A stretch of 64,000 nucleotides of DNA from Paracoccus sp. N5 (GCF_000371965.1 NZ_AQUO01000001.1:2488001-2552000), one strand, 5' to 3'. Positions 1 through 10,901 are shown, numbered from the stretch's first letter. Notes: generated by a model not told the origin, from the sequence alone. Made by a program: numbers and translations.

Positions 1-15
1 GGCGGCGGGGTGAGC

Positions 16-2334
16 ATGCCGAAGGTGACAGAGATCATGGAAAGCATGGAATACGGCCCCGCGCCCGAGGATTCGGCCGCCGTCCGCGACTGGCTGCGCG
101 AGCGCGGCGCATTCGGCCATTTCATCGCCGGCCGCTTCACCAGGCCGGGCCAGACCTTCGCCAGCCGCGACCCCTCGACCGGCGAGGCACTGGCGCAGGT
201 CACGCAGGGCACCGCGCGGGACGTGGCAAAGGCCGTGCGCGCCGCGCGCCGGGCGCAACGCGGCTGGGGGGCCATGCCGGGCCACGACCGGGCGCGCTTC
301 CTTTACGCCATCGCCCGCACGATCCAGAAGCGCGAGCGGTTCCTGGCGGTGCTGGAGACGCTCGACAACGGCAAGCCGATCCGCGAAAGCCGCGACATCG
401 ACGTGCCGCTGGTGGTGCGGCATTTCTATCATCACGCCGGCTGGGCCGAACTGGCCGAGACCGAGTTTCCCGGCCATCGCGCCCTGGGCGTCTGCGGCCA
501 GATCATCCCGTGGAATTTCCCGCTGCTGATGCTGGCCTGGAAGGTGGCGCCGGCGCTGGCGGCCGGCAATACCGTGGTGCTGAAGCCGGCCGAATACACA
601 CCGCTGACCGCGCTGGCCTTTGCCGAGATCTGCGCCCATGTCGGCCTGCCGGCGGGCGTGGTCAATATCGTCACCGGCGACGGCGACACCGGCGAGGCGC
701 TGGTTGCGGCCCCGGTCGACAAGCTGGCCTTCACCGGCTCGACCGAGGTCGGGCGCCAGATCGCCCGCGCCTGCGCCGGCTCGGGCAAGAAGCTGACGCT
801 GGAGCTGGGCGGCAAGTCGCCCTTCGTCGTCATGGCGGATGCCGATCTGGACGCCGCGGTCGAGGGCGTGGTCGATTCCATCTGGTTCAACCAAGGCCAG
901 GTCTGCTGCGCCGGCTCGCGCATCCTGGTCGCGGAAAGCGTCTCGGCCCGGTTCGAAACCCTGCTGCGCGCCCGAATGGCGCGGCTGCGCACCGGCCCGC
1001 CGCTGGACAAGTCCACCGACATCGGCGCCATCGTCGATCCGGTGCAGAAGGAGCGCATCCTCTGCATCCTCGACCGCGCGGTGGAGGCGGGGGCGGAGCT
1101 GGTCGGCGGCCTGCCCGGCAAGGGCTGTTTCATCGCGCCGGGCTATCTGCGCAATATCGCGCCCGCGAACCCCGGCATGATCGAGGAGATCTTCGGTCCC
1201 ATCGCCACGCTCTCGACCTTCCGCACCCCGGACGAGGCGGCGGATCTGGCCAACAATACCCGCTACGGGCTGGCGGCCTCGGTCTGGTCCGAGAACGCGG
1301 CGGTGGCGACCGACCTTGCGGCGCGGATCAAGGCCGGCGTGGTCTGGGTCAATTGCGTGAACCTCTTCGACGCGGCCGCGCCCTTCGGCGGCATGCGCGA
1401 TTCGGGCTATGGCCGCGAGGGCGGGCGCGAGGGCATGCTGGACTATCTCGCCGCGCCCGCGCTTGCGCAACGCGACCCGCTGCCGGCCGAGATCGTGCCG
1501 GCCGAGGCTTCGGGGATAGACCGCACCGTCAAGCTCTATATCGGCGGCGCGCAGAAGCGGCCCGACGGCGGCGCAAGCTATCTGGCCCAGGACGAGCTGA
1601 TCCCGCTGGGCAACCGCAAGGACATCCGCAACGCCGTCGAGGCGGCGCAGGGCAGCCTAGCGAAATGGCAGGGTCTGGGCGGCCACGGCCGGGCGCAGGT
1701 GCTGTATTTCCTGGCCGAGAACCTGGCGCAGCGCCGGGCGGAATTCGCCGGCTTCGCCAGCCCGGCCGAGGTCGATGCCGCCATCCGCCGCTGCTTCTTC
1801 TATGCCGGCTTTGCCGACAAATACGACGGCGCCACGGTCGCGGCGAAGCCCGGGCACCTGTGCCATGTCCAGCCCGAACCGCATGGCGTCATGGGCCTGG
1901 TCGCCCCGGTCGCGGCGCCGCTGGCGGGGTTCCTGTCGCTGGTGCTGCCGGCCATCGCCATGGGCAATGCCGTGGTGGCGGTGCCCTCGCAGGACCGGCC
2001 GATGGCGGCCCTGACCCTGGCGCAGGTGCTGGCCTGTTCGGACGTGCCGGGCGGCGTGGTCAATATCGTCACCGGCCCGCGCGATGCGCTGTCGGCGGCG
2101 CTGGCCGGGCATGACGGCGTCTCGGCGATCTGGCATGCCGGGCAGGGCGAGGGGCTGGCCGCGACCCAGGGCCTGGCGGCGGCGACGCTGATCCCGGTCT
2201 GGGTGCCGCCGCCGCGCGACTGGAGCGATCCGGCCGCGCAGGGCCGCGAATTCCTGCGCGCGGCGAGCCGGATCAAGACGATCTGGCTGCCCTATGGCGC
2301 GCTTCCCGCCGGGACCGGCAGCGCGGTTTACTGA
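16..2334 (+). CDS. aldehyde dehydrogenase family protein, two ALDH-like halves
   Basis: NAD(P)-dependent aldehyde oxidation is expected from the N-terminal half (about residues 30-480). It carries the ALDH signature ELGGKSPF, with the general-base Glu, and GQVCCAGSR, whose first Cys (about residue 297) is the nucleophile. The C-terminal quarter (about 560-750) is a second, degenerate ALDH-like domain (GVMGLVAPVAAPLAGF, then GGVVNIVTGPRDAL) with no catalytic Cys, so it is probably structural. The protein is 772 residues against about 480-500 for a single ALDH; fused forms of this size are known in Rhodobacterales. ATG at 16 is preferred because GGCGGGG lies six bases upstream. The GTGA at 10-13 could be the stop of a gene beyond the left edge. 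The substrate cannot be read from the sequence. Confidence 0.9.
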   Translation: MPKVTEIMESMEYGPAPEDSAAVRDWLRERGAFGHFIAGRFTRPGQTFASRDPSTGEALAQVTQGTARDVAKAVRAARRAQRGWGAMPGHDRARFLYAIARTIQKRERFLAVLETLDNGKPIRESRDIDVPLVVRHFYHHAGWAELAETEFPGHRALGVCGQIIPWNFPLLMLAWKVAPALAAGNTVVLKPAEYTPLTALAFAEICAHVGLPAGVVNIVTGDGDTGEALVAAPVDKLAFTGSTEVGRQIARACAGSGKKLTLELGGKSPFVVMADADLDAAVEGVVDSIWFNQGQVCCAGSRILVAESVSARFETLLRARMARLRTGPPLDKSTDIGAIVDPVQKERILCILDRAVEAGAELVGGLPGKGCFIAPGYLRNIAPANPGMIEEIFGPIATLSTFRTPDEAADLANNTRYGLAASVWSENAAVATDLAARIKAGVVWVNCVNLFDAAAPFGGMRDSGYGREGGREGMLDYLAAPALAQRDPLPAEIVPAEASGIDRTVKLYIGGAQKRPDGGASYLAQDELIPLGNRKDIRNAVEAAQGSLAKWQGLGGHGRAQVLYFLAENLAQRRAEFAGFASPAEVDAAIRRCFFYAGFADKYDGATVAAKPGHLCHVQPEPHGVMGLVAPVAAPLAGFLSLVLPAIAMGNAVVAVPSQDRPMAALTLAQVLACSDVPGGVVNIVTGPRDALSAALAGHDGVSAIWHAGQGEGLAATQGLAAATLIPVWVPPPRDWSDPAAQGREFLRAASRIKTIWLPYGALPAGTGSAVY

Positions 2335-2386
2335 AGCAAGGGCGGCGTCTTGAAGATGGGGGCTTTGCGCCCCCACGCCCATCGGC

Positions 2387-2424
2387 CCTGCGGTCCGACG
2401 GGCTTCCCCCGCAGGATATTTTTA
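2387..2424 (+). terminator. rho-independent terminator after the aldehyde dehydrogenase gene
   Basis: A 7-bp stem CCTGCGG/CCGCAGG (2387-2393, 2409-2415) is followed by ATATTTTTA. A second perfect 7-bp hairpin, TGGGGGC/GCCCCCA (2357-2375), lies just upstream and has no T-tract of its own. Confidence 0.65.
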
Positions 2425-2757
2425 CAAAAGAGAATGGCTTAAGGCGGGCGCGGAATTGCTTGATGGCCGATGCGGGTTCGGGCGGGCGATCACGCGAGCT
2501 GTCCGCAGCGGCCTAGGCATCGAAGTCATGAGCGGTCCTGTCATCGTGCGGGCGCGCCAGGCGCTGAACGACGAGACCCCGGTGATCGGATTTGATCAAT
2601 GCCTGGACGCGGCACCATCGAGGCCGGACGGAGGCTGATCGGGCAGGCCTGCAGGTCATCCCTGCCACCCGCCCGCGGAAGTCCTGCAGGCGTGGAACCG
2701 CATCCCGCCGGTCCCCTGCATTCGGCCGGGCCATCGCTGTCGCGCCAGGCTGCCCCT
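2425..2757. other. intergenic region, no gene seen
   Basis: This lies between the end of the aldehyde dehydrogenase transcript and the convergent hydroxypyruvate isomerase gene. The only open frames are short and are mostly shadows of the minus-strand gene. I see no convincing coding sequence, RNA or repeat. Confidence 0.6.
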
Positions 2758-3513
2758 TCAGGCCGAGCGCAGCCAGCGCAGTCCCGCCTCGGTCGAGGTC
2801 AGCGGTGTGTATTCCGCCCCCACCCAGCCCTGGTAGCCGGACTCGTCCACGGCGCGGAAGAAGGCGGCGAAGTCGATGTCGCCCTGTCGCGGTTCGTGCC
2901 GGCCGGGGCAGCTGGCGATCTGGACGTGGCGCACCAGGGCGGCATGGCGATGCCACAGCTCGAGCGCGTCGCCATGGATCATCTGCGCCTGATAGGCGTC
3001 GAATTGCAGCCCCAGGTTCGGCGCGTCCACCGCGGCGATGATCTCGGCCGCCAGGTCGAAGCTGTCGAGGAAATAGCCCGGCATGTCGGCCTTGTTCATC
3101 GGCTCGATGGTCAGGCTGGCCTGGGGGGCGCGGGCGCAGGCCCATTTCAGGTTCTCGACCAGGGTGCGGCGCGCCTCATCGCCCTGGGCCTTGCCGGCCA
3201 TGACATGCAGATGCCGCGCGCGCAGCCCCTGGGCAAAGCGCAGGGCGCGGTCGAAATCGCTGCGAAAGCGCGCCTCGTTGCCCGGCTCGGCCGCGAAGCC
3301 GCGCGGACCGCCGGCCCAGTTCGGCGGCGGCGTGTTCATCAGCACGAACTCGACCCCGGCGCCATGCGCGGCCTGGCTCAGTTCCTTGACCGCCAGGTCA
3401 TAGGGGAACAGGATCTCGACCCCGTCGAAACCCGCCTTGCGCGCGGCGGCGAAGCGCTGCTGCATCGGCAGCTCGGTGAAGAGATAGGTCAGGTTGGCCG
3501 CGAAACGCGCCAT
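2758..3513 (-). CDS. hyi: hydroxypyruvate isomerase family TIM-barrel protein
   Basis: A 251-residue sugar isomerase/epimerase of the AP-endonuclease-2-type TIM barrel, expected to interconvert hydroxypyruvate and tartronate semialdehyde, or to isomerise a related keto-acid or sugar. It opens MARFAANLTYLFTELP, typical of Hyi. Acidic metal/catalytic positions are visible in LTIEPMNKADMPGYF and in VGAEYTP near the C-terminus, and the length is normal for the family. It lies two bases downstream of the DUF1285 gene, so the two are probably co-transcribed. The exact substrate is inferred from family only; other members act on different sugars. Confidence 0.8.
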   Translation of the reverse strand: MARFAANLTYLFTELPMQQRFAAARKAGFDGVEILFPYDLAVKELSQAAHGAGVEFVLMNTPPPNWAGGPRGFAAEPGNEARFRSDFDRALRFAQGLRARHLHVMAGKAQGDEARRTLVENLKWACARAPQASLTIEPMNKADMPGYFLDSFDLAAEIIAAVDAPNLGLQFDAYQAQMIHGDALELWHRHAALVRHVQIASCPGRHEPRQGDIDFAAFFRAVDESGYQGWVGAEYTPLTSTEAGLRWLRSA

Positions 3514-3515
3514 GC

Positions 3516-4061
3516 TCAGGGCTCCAGGGGAAAAACCGTCCCTTCCGAATGCACTTCCATACGCCCGTTTTCGCCGGGCGTAGCCGCATCGGCCAGTCGG
3601 TAGAATGTCTTGCGGTCGATCAGCGCCCACAGCCCGCGCCGGATGTGGACATAGGGCCGGGGCTCCTCGGCCGTGCCGCGCAGCTCGATCGGGTGGTCGG
3701 GGCCGGCCGTCACGCGGTCGCCCACATTGGTGGTGAAGTCGATGCCCGCGCCGATATCGGCATCGACGGCGACGAAGGGCGCATCGACCACGCGGATGCC
3801 GACCTTTTCGACCGGGGTGACCAGGAAGTAACCGTCGCCCTCGCGCTTCAGGATCGAGGCGAAAAGCCGCACCATCTCGGGCCGGCCGATGGGGGTGCCA
3901 TTGTAGAACCAACTGCCGTCGGCGCGGATCTCCATGTCGAGATCGCCGCAGAAGGGCGGATTCCACAGATGCACCGGCGGCGGCCCCTTGGCCGAGGCGC
4001 GGCTGGCGGCGGCGGCGATTCCGGCCGCGTCGCTCACAGCATTGTCAGTCTTTTCCACCAT
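3516..4061 (-). CDS. DUF1285 domain-containing protein
   Basis: A 181-residue cytosolic protein of unknown function. The family core is visible as MEIRADGSWFYNGTPIGRPE, followed by RLFASILKREGDGYFLVTPVEK and FTTNVGDRVTAG. There is no signal peptide or membrane segment. It is transcribed divergently from moxR, with about 60 bp between the starts, and stops two bases before hydroxypyruvate isomerase. In related genomes DUF1285 genes sit beside the MoxR/DUF58 cluster, which suggests an envelope-linked role, but that is inference only. Confidence 0.88.
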   Translation of the reverse strand: MVEKTDNAVSDAAGIAAAASRASAKGPPPVHLWNPPFCGDLDMEIRADGSWFYNGTPIGRPEMVRLFASILKREGDGYFLVTPVEKVGIRVVDAPFVAVDADIGAGIDFTTNVGDRVTAGPDHPIELRGTAEEPRPYVHIRRGLWALIDRKTFYRLADAATPGENGRMEVHSEGTVFPLEP

Positions 4062-4122
4062 TCCCTGTGGACCCCGTCACGGCTGGCTTTATGCTGTCCT
4101 AAAGCAGAAACGGGGCGTTGTC

Positions 4123-5120
<998 letters not shown>

Positions 5121-5124
<4 letters not shown>

Positions 5125-5990
5125 ACACGCGCCCCGACCAGCTGCGGGCGGGGGCCGAGGCGGCCTCGGCCGGCCTGCCGGCGCTGATGCTCTCGGCCGA
5201 GCGGCTGGCGGCGGCGCTGGTGCCCGGCGCCCACGGCCAGCGCCGCGCCGGCACGGGCGAGGATTTCTGGCAATACCGCCCGGCGACGGCCGGCGACACC
5301 GCGCGCAGCATCGACTGGCGCCGCTCGGCGCGCTCGGACGGGCAGTTCGTCCGCGACCGCGAGGCGCAGGTGGCGCAATCGGCCTCGCTTTGGGTTTCGG
5401 CGGCCGCGGGGATGGATTACGCGGGCGCGCCGTCGCGGCCAGCCAAGCGCGACCGCGCCGACCTGCTGGCGCTGGCCTTGGCCATGGCGCTGCTGGCGGG
5501 GGGCGAGCGCGTGGCGCTGGCCGGGCAACTGCCGCGCCCCGGCCGGTTGCAGGCCGAGCGCATCGCCGAGGCGCTGGTCAGCCGCGCGGCCCTGCCGAGC
5601 GACGAGGATGCGCCGCCGGCCGAGGCGCTGCGGCCGGGTCAGCGCGTGGTGCTGTTCGACGATTTCCTGGGCGATCCGCAGCCGGTGCTGGATTATCTCG
5701 CGCATGCGGCCGGGCTGGGGATCGGCGGTGCGCTGATGCAGGTGCTCGACCCCGACGAGGAGGGCTTTCCCTGGGAGGGGGCGGTGCTGTTCCGGTCTGG
5801 CTCGGGCGCGCTGCGGCACGACACGCGCGACGCGGCCGGGCTGCGCGACGCCTATCTGGCGCGGCTGGCCGAGCGGCGCGCGCTGCTTTCCCGCGCCGCG
5901 CTGGCCTCGGGCTGGCATTTCGGCACGCACGATACCGGCCAGCCGCCCGCGCAGGCGCTGTTATGGCTCTGGTCGGTGCTGGAGGGCTGA
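5121..5990 (+). CDS. DUF58 domain-containing protein
   Basis: A 289-residue partner of MoxR. The DUF58 signature is visible as GEDFWQYRPATAGD followed by RSIDWRRSARSD and VRDREAQ, and the region after residue 90 resembles a von Willebrand A fold. The start is a GTG overlapping the moxR stop (GTGA), so the two are translationally coupled. The substrate is unknown. The family generally acts with MoxR in envelope or metal-insertion functions. Confidence 0.9.
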
Positions 5991-7912
5991 TGCTGGTCCT
6001 GGGCCCCCTTGGTTTCGTCGCACCCTGGATCCTGTCGGCGCTGGTGGCGCTGCCGGTGCTGTGGCTGATCCTGCGCGCCATGCCGCCCTCGCCGCGGCAG
6101 GTGCGGTTCCCGGGCACCCGGCTGCTCCTGGGCCTTCGGGACGCGCATCCGGTGGCGCGGCACACGCCCTGGTGGCTGTTGCTGCTGCGGGTGCTGGCGA
6201 TTGCGGCGCTGATCCTGGGCTTCGCCGGCCCGGTCTGGAAGCCGGCGCCGGAGCAGGGCGGGCAGGCGCCCTTGCTGATCGTGATGGATGCCGGCTGGGC
6301 TGCCGCCCCCGATTGGGCGCAGCGCCAGGACCGCGCGCTGCGGGCGCTGGATGCGGCGGGCGCGGCCGGCCAGCCGGCGGCGCTGCTGGTCGCGGACGGG
6401 CAGGCGGCCGGCGCGCTGCCGTTCCAGCCGGCGCCCGAGCTTGCCGCGCAACTGCGCGCGCAGCGCCCCGCGGCCTGGGAGACGCGCTATCCCGCCGATC
6501 CGCAGGCCGCGCTGGCCGAGGCGCCGGCGCGGTTCTCGACCCTGTGGCTCAGCGACGGGCTGGAGCATGACCACCGCGCCGCGTGGCTCGATGCGCTTGC
6601 CGCGCGCGGGCCGGTCAGCGTGGTGCCACCGCAGGGCCCGCGCATGGCGTTGCAGACCGTGGCCGGCGACCAGCCGGCGCTGCTGCTGCGCACGACCGGC
6701 GGCGCGGCGCCCGACGTGCTGGCGGTGGGCCTCGATCCGCAGGGCACGCCGCGCGAGCTGGCGCGGCTGAAGCCCGGTGCGGCGGACACCCGGGCCGGCG
6801 TTGCCACCCATCCGGTGCCGATCGACCTGCCGTCCGAATTGCGCAACCGCGTTACCCGCTACGAGATCGAAGGCCAGGCCTCCGCCGGTGCCGTGGTGCT
6901 GGCCGACGACAGCCTGCGCCGGCGCAAGGTGGCGCTGGTCGGTGACGACCGCGCCAGCGAGGGGCAGCGGCTGCTCTCGCCCCTGCATTACCTGCGCCGG
7001 GCACTGGCGCCCTCGACCGACCTGATCGAGGGCGGCCTGGGCGATGTGCTGCAAGCCGCGCCCGATGTCATCGTCATCGCCGACCAGTTGGGCCTGCCCG
7101 AGGAGCCGGCGCTGCGGGAATGGGTCGAGAAGGGCGGTCTGCTGATCCGCTTTGCCGGCCCGCGCATGGCGGCATCGGACCGGCTGTCCGAGGAGCCGCT
7201 GCTGCCCGTGCGCCTGCGCGCCGGCGGCCGCGACATCGGCGGCGCGCTGAGCTGGGGCGACCCGCGCGGCATCGCGGGTTTCGCCCCCGAAGGTCTGTTC
7301 GCCGGCTTGGCCGTGCCCAGGGACGCCACGGTGCGCGCGCAGCTGCTGGCCGAGCCGGCCCCCGACCTGGCCGAGCGCAGCATCGCCCAGCTGACCGACG
7401 GCACGCCGCTGGTCACGCGCGCAGGCTTGGGGCAGGGGCAGCTGGTGCTGTTCCATACCACGGCGAATGCCGAGTGGTCCTCGCTGGCGCTGTCGGGCCT
7501 GTTCGTCGAGATGCTGGACCGGCTGGTGCGCAGCGCCCGCGTCAGCCTGGCCGAGCCGGAAAAGGACCAGGCCGAGCAGCCCTTCTGGCTGCCCGAACTG
7601 GTGCTGGACGGCTTCGGCCGCGCCGCGCCGCCCGCCGACCCGGTGCCGGTCGCCGCCGCCGATTTCGCGCAGGGGCCGGCGCCGGGCGCACCGGCCGGCC
7701 TCTATCGCGGCGGCGAGCGCATGGCGGCGCTGAATGCCGGCGGCGCCATGGCGCCGGCCGCCTGGCCCGGCGCCCGCATCGAAAGCCCGGCCGAGGCGCC
7801 CGGGCTGGACCTGCGCGGCTGCCTGCTGGCCTTCGCGGCGGCGCTGTTCGCGCTGGACGCCCTGGGCAGCGCCTGGCTGCAAAGCGGCACGCGCCGCAGG
7901 AGGCTGGCATGA
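5990..7912 (+). CDS. BatA-type N-terminal membrane domain protein (N-terminal half of DUF4159 proteins)
   Basis: A 640-residue inner-membrane protein. The N-terminus (residues 1-85) is a BatA-type domain with two hydrophobic helices, LGFVAPWILSALVALPVLW and the LLLLRVLAIAALILGFA stretch. A long periplasmic part follows, and a final helix lies near residues 610-630 before a basic tail. The start ATG shares one base with the DUF58 stop (TGATG). In many alphaproteobacteria this region and the next gene form one protein of about 930 residues. Here they are separate, with a 4-base overlap. Confidence 0.85.
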   Translation: MLVLGPLGFVAPWILSALVALPVLWLILRAMPPSPRQVRFPGTRLLLGLRDAHPVARHTPWWLLLLRVLAIAALILGFAGPVWKPAPEQGGQAPLLIVMDAGWAAAPDWAQRQDRALRALDAAGAAGQPAALLVADGQAAGALPFQPAPELAAQLRAQRPAAWETRYPADPQAALAEAPARFSTLWLSDGLEHDHRAAWLDALAARGPVSVVPPQGPRMALQTVAGDQPALLLRTTGGAAPDVLAVGLDPQGTPRELARLKPGAADTRAGVATHPVPIDLPSELRNRVTRYEIEGQASAGAVVLADDSLRRRKVALVGDDRASEGQRLLSPLHYLRRALAPSTDLIEGGLGDVLQAAPDVIVIADQLGLPEEPALREWVEKGGLLIRFAGPRMAASDRLSEEPLLPVRLRAGGRDIGGALSWGDPRGIAGFAPEGLFAGLAVPRDATVRAQLLAEPAPDLAERSIAQLTDGTPLVTRAGLGQGQLVLFHTTANAEWSSLALSGLFVEMLDRLVRSARVSLAEPEKDQAEQPFWLPELVLDGFGRAAPPADPVPVAAADFAQGPAPGAPAGLYRGGERMAALNAGGAMAPAAWPGARIESPAEAPGLDLRGCLLAFAAALFALDALGSAWLQSGTRRRRLA

Positions 7913-8742
7913 GGTGGCTCGCGTTCCTGGCCGCGCTGCTCTGGGCCGCGGCGCTCGGGGCGCAAGAGGCGCCCGACCCGCGCCTGACCCGCGCCGCCGA
8001 CGAGGTGACGCTGGCCTATGTGATCACGGGCGACGCCGATGTCGATGCCGCCTCCGAGGCGGGGCTGCGCGGCCTGTCGCAGGTGCTGACCCAGCGCACC
8101 ACGGTCGAGCCCGGCCCGCCCGTCGGCATAGACCCCGACAGCGACGACCTGTCGCTGCTGACCTTTCTCTATTGGCCGGTGACGGAGAGCCAGCCCGCGC
8201 CCTCGCCGCAGGCTTATGTGCGCATGAACCATTTCCTGCGCTCGGGCGGGATGATCCTGTTCGACACCCGCGACGGCGACATCGCGGGCCTGGGCGGGCC
8301 GGACGGCTCGGCCGCGCTGCAACGGCTGGCGGCGCCCCTGGACATTCCGCCGCTGGCGCCGATCCCGGCCGACCATGTGCTGACGCGGACCTTCTACCTG
8401 CTCAAGGATTTCCCCGGCCGCTACCAGGGCAACCCGGTCTGGGCCGAGGCCCCGCCCGCCGGCGTCGAGGCGGCCGAGGGCGTGCCTTTCCGCAACCTCA
8501 ACGACGGCGTCTCTCCGGTCATCATCGGCGGCAATGCCTGGGCCGAGGCCTGGGCGGTGGATCAGGGTGGCCTGCCCATGTTCAGCATCGGCGCAGGCTT
8601 CGACGCCGAGCATCAGCGCGAGATGGCGAACCGCTTCGGCGTCAATCTGGTGATGTATGTGCTGACCGGGAATTACAAGTCGGATCAGGTGCATGTCCCG
8701 GCCTTGCTCGAAAGGTTGCGCGGCGAGGAGATGTCGCAATGA
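7909..8742 (+). CDS. DUF4159 domain-containing protein
   Basis: A 277-residue protein with an N-terminal signal-like helix (MRWLAFLAALLWAAALGAQ), so probably exported to the periplasm. The DUF4159 core follows: LAYVITGDADVDAAS, GLRGLSQVLTQRT, LTFLYWPVT, and FLRSGGMILFDTRDGD, which has a glutamine-amidotransferase-like fold but no catalytic Cys that I can see. The ATG overlaps the previous stop (ATGA). It corresponds to the C-terminal third of the fused form in other genera. Confidence 0.88.
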   Translation: MRWLAFLAALLWAAALGAQEAPDPRLTRAADEVTLAYVITGDADVDAASEAGLRGLSQVLTQRTTVEPGPPVGIDPDSDDLSLLTFLYWPVTESQPAPSPQAYVRMNHFLRSGGMILFDTRDGDIAGLGGPDGSAALQRLAAPLDIPPLAPIPADHVLTRTFYLLKDFPGRYQGNPVWAEAPPAGVEAAEGVPFRNLNDGVSPVIIGGNAWAEAWAVDQGGLPMFSIGAGFDAEHQREMANRFGVNLVMYVLTGNYKSDQVHVPALLERLRGEEMSQ

Positions 8743-10844
8743 GCGGGCTGGCCTTCGATCCGCTGCTGCCCTGGCCGCTGGTCGGCGCCCTGGCCCTGCT
8801 GGCGGCGCTGGTCGCGCTGTGGTCGCTGTGGCGCGGGTTGCGCGGCTGGCTCTTGCGCGGGCTCGCCGGGCTTGCGGTGGCGGCGGCCTTGGCCGGCCCG
8901 GCGCTGGAATCGGGCATCCGCGACAAGCTCTCGGATATCGTGATCCTGCTTGACGACCGCAGCGCCAGCCAGGATCTGCCGGGCCGTGCCGCCCGGACCG
9001 ATGCGGCCGTGGCCGAGATGACGCGCCAGCTTTCCGCCCTGCCGGATACCGAGATCCGCCGGGTGACGCTGGGCGACGACCCGGACGGCACGGCTCTGGG
9101 CGCGGCGCTGACCCGGGCCCTTGCGGCCGAGCCGCAGGGCCGCGTCGCGGGCGTCATTGCCGTGACCGATGGCCTGGCCCATGACCGGGCGATGATCCCC
9201 GCCGCGGCCCCGGCGCCGGTGCAGGTGCTGCTGACCGGCGAGGATCGCGACTGGGACCGCCGGCTGGTGATCGAGGAAGCGCCCGCCTACGGCCTGATCG
9301 ACAAGCCCGTCACCATCCGCCTGCGCGTCGAGGACCAGGGCGCCGTTCCGCCCGAGATCGCCCAGTCCCCGGCCCGGCTGCGCGTGGCCCTGGACGGCGA
9401 GCCCCTGCGCGGCCTGGACCTGCCGCCCGGCGTGACGCTGGACCTGCCGGTGGTGCCGAAACATGCCGGCCAGAACGTGGTCTCGATCGGTTTCGACGCG
9501 CCCGAAGCCGCCATTCCGGAACTGACCGACCGCAACAATGCCGCTGCGATCCAGATCCAGGGCGTGCGCGACCGGCTGCGGGTGCTGCTGGTCTCGGGCG
9601 CGCCGCACGCGGGCGAAAGAACCTGGCGCAACCTATTGAAATCCGATGCGAATGTTGACCTGATCCATTTCACCATCCTGCGGCCGCCGGACAAGATGGA
9701 CGCGGTCCCCGTGGACGAGATGTCGCTGATCGCCTTTCCGACCCAAGAGCTGTTCATGGAGCGGATCAAGGATTTCGACCTGATCATCTTCGACCGCGAC
9801 CGGGTGCGCGGCATCCTGATGCCGCAATATTATGAAAACATCCGCCGCTACGTCGAAGAGGGCGGCGCGGTGCTGGTCTCGGCCGGGCCCGAGATGTCCA
9901 CGGTGGAAAGCCTGAACCTGTCGCCGATGGGCGCGATCATCCCGGCGCGCCCGACCGGCCGGGTCTATGACGAGCCCTTCCTGCCGCGCCTGACCGAGGA
10001 CGGCCAGCGCCATCCCGTGACCGCCGGCCTGGCCGGCGCGCCGGCCGAGGGCTCGGACAGCCATTGGGGCCGCTGGCTGCGCATGTCGCAGGTGATCCCC
10101 GACCCGCGCGCGCAGGTGGTGATGACCGGCGCCAATGACGAGCCGCTGTTGATCCTGAACCGGGTCGGCAAGGGGCGGGTGGCGCTTCTGACCTCGGACC
10201 AGGTCTGGCTCTGGGGCCGGGGCTTCGAGGGCGGCGGGCCGCAACTCGAGCTTTTGCGCCGCATCGCGCATTGGTCGATGCAGGAGCCGGATCTGGAAGA
10301 AGAGGCGCTGCTGGCCGATGTCTCGGACCTTGGCGTCACCGTCACCCGCCGCACCATGGACGCGACCGCCGGCCCGGTGCGCATCACCCATCCCGACGGC
10401 AGGACCGAGGATCTGGCCCTGACCGAGGCCGACCCCGGCCGTTTCACCGCGCGCTGGACGGCGCCGGGGCCGGGGCTTTACCGGCTGAGCGATGGCGCGA
10501 TCAGCCGCGTCGTTGCGCTTGGCCCCGCCGCTCCGCGCGAATTCGAGGAAACCGTGGCGACACCCGCCGCGCTGGCGCCCCTGGCCGAGGCCACGCATGG
10601 CACCGTCCTGCGCCTGGCCGAAGGGATGCCCGGCCTGCGCAGCGTGCGCGAGGGCCGTCCCGCCCATGGCCAGGGCGTCGCCGGGCCGTGGATCGCGATC
10701 ACGCCGCGCGACGCGGCCTCGGTCAGCGGCATGACGCATCGCCCGCTGCTGCCGGGCTGGGCGTGGCTCGCGCTGATCGCGGCGCTGGCACTGGCCGGCT
10801 GGCTGGCCGAGGGGCGCGGGCGCCTGCTGGCTGGCCGCGCCTGA
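8739..10844 (+). CDS. large membrane protein with VWA-like and glutamine-amidotransferase-like regions (Bat operon)
   Basis: A 701-residue protein with hydrophobic segments at residues 10-55 and a final helix about 665-690 (WAWLALIAALALAGWL). Between them is a periplasmic portion: a VWA-like start (IVILLDDRSASQD), an Ig-like middle, and an amidotransferase-like part (LRVLLVSGAPHAGE, RRYVEEGGAVLVSAGPE). The start overlaps the DUF4159 stop by four bases. It is the last gene of the overlapping MoxR cluster. The family is usually annotated simply as a membrane protein, and its function is unknown. Confidence 0.85.
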   Translation: MSGLAFDPLLPWPLVGALALLAALVALWSLWRGLRGWLLRGLAGLAVAAALAGPALESGIRDKLSDIVILLDDRSASQDLPGRAARTDAAVAEMTRQLSALPDTEIRRVTLGDDPDGTALGAALTRALAAEPQGRVAGVIAVTDGLAHDRAMIPAAAPAPVQVLLTGEDRDWDRRLVIEEAPAYGLIDKPVTIRLRVEDQGAVPPEIAQSPARLRVALDGEPLRGLDLPPGVTLDLPVVPKHAGQNVVSIGFDAPEAAIPELTDRNNAAAIQIQGVRDRLRVLLVSGAPHAGERTWRNLLKSDANVDLIHFTILRPPDKMDAVPVDEMSLIAFPTQELFMERIKDFDLIIFDRDRVRGILMPQYYENIRRYVEEGGAVLVSAGPEMSTVESLNLSPMGAIIPARPTGRVYDEPFLPRLTEDGQRHPVTAGLAGAPAEGSDSHWGRWLRMSQVIPDPRAQVVMTGANDEPLLILNRVGKGRVALLTSDQVWLWGRGFEGGGPQLELLRRIAHWSMQEPDLEEEALLADVSDLGVTVTRRTMDATAGPVRITHPDGRTEDLALTEADPGRFTARWTAPGPGLYRLSDGAISRVVALGPAAPREFEETVATPAALAPLAEATHGTVLRLAEGMPGLRSVREGRPAHGQGVAGPWIAITPRDAASVSGMTHRPLLPGWAWLALIAALALAGWLAEGRGRLLAGRA

Positions 10845-10901
10845 AACTTGCCAATCCGCGGCCCCGTTGCTAGGCAAATGAAAACATTCCAAGAGGACCG
10901 C

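Noticed and set aside
432..2382. Long open frames opposite and overlapping the aldehyde dehydrogenase
   Set aside because: They follow third-position GC of the real gene, with Arg/Ala/Pro-rich products and no family similarity. The same applies to the many long antisense frames over the MoxR operon, the lipid A genes and the right-hand signalling genes.
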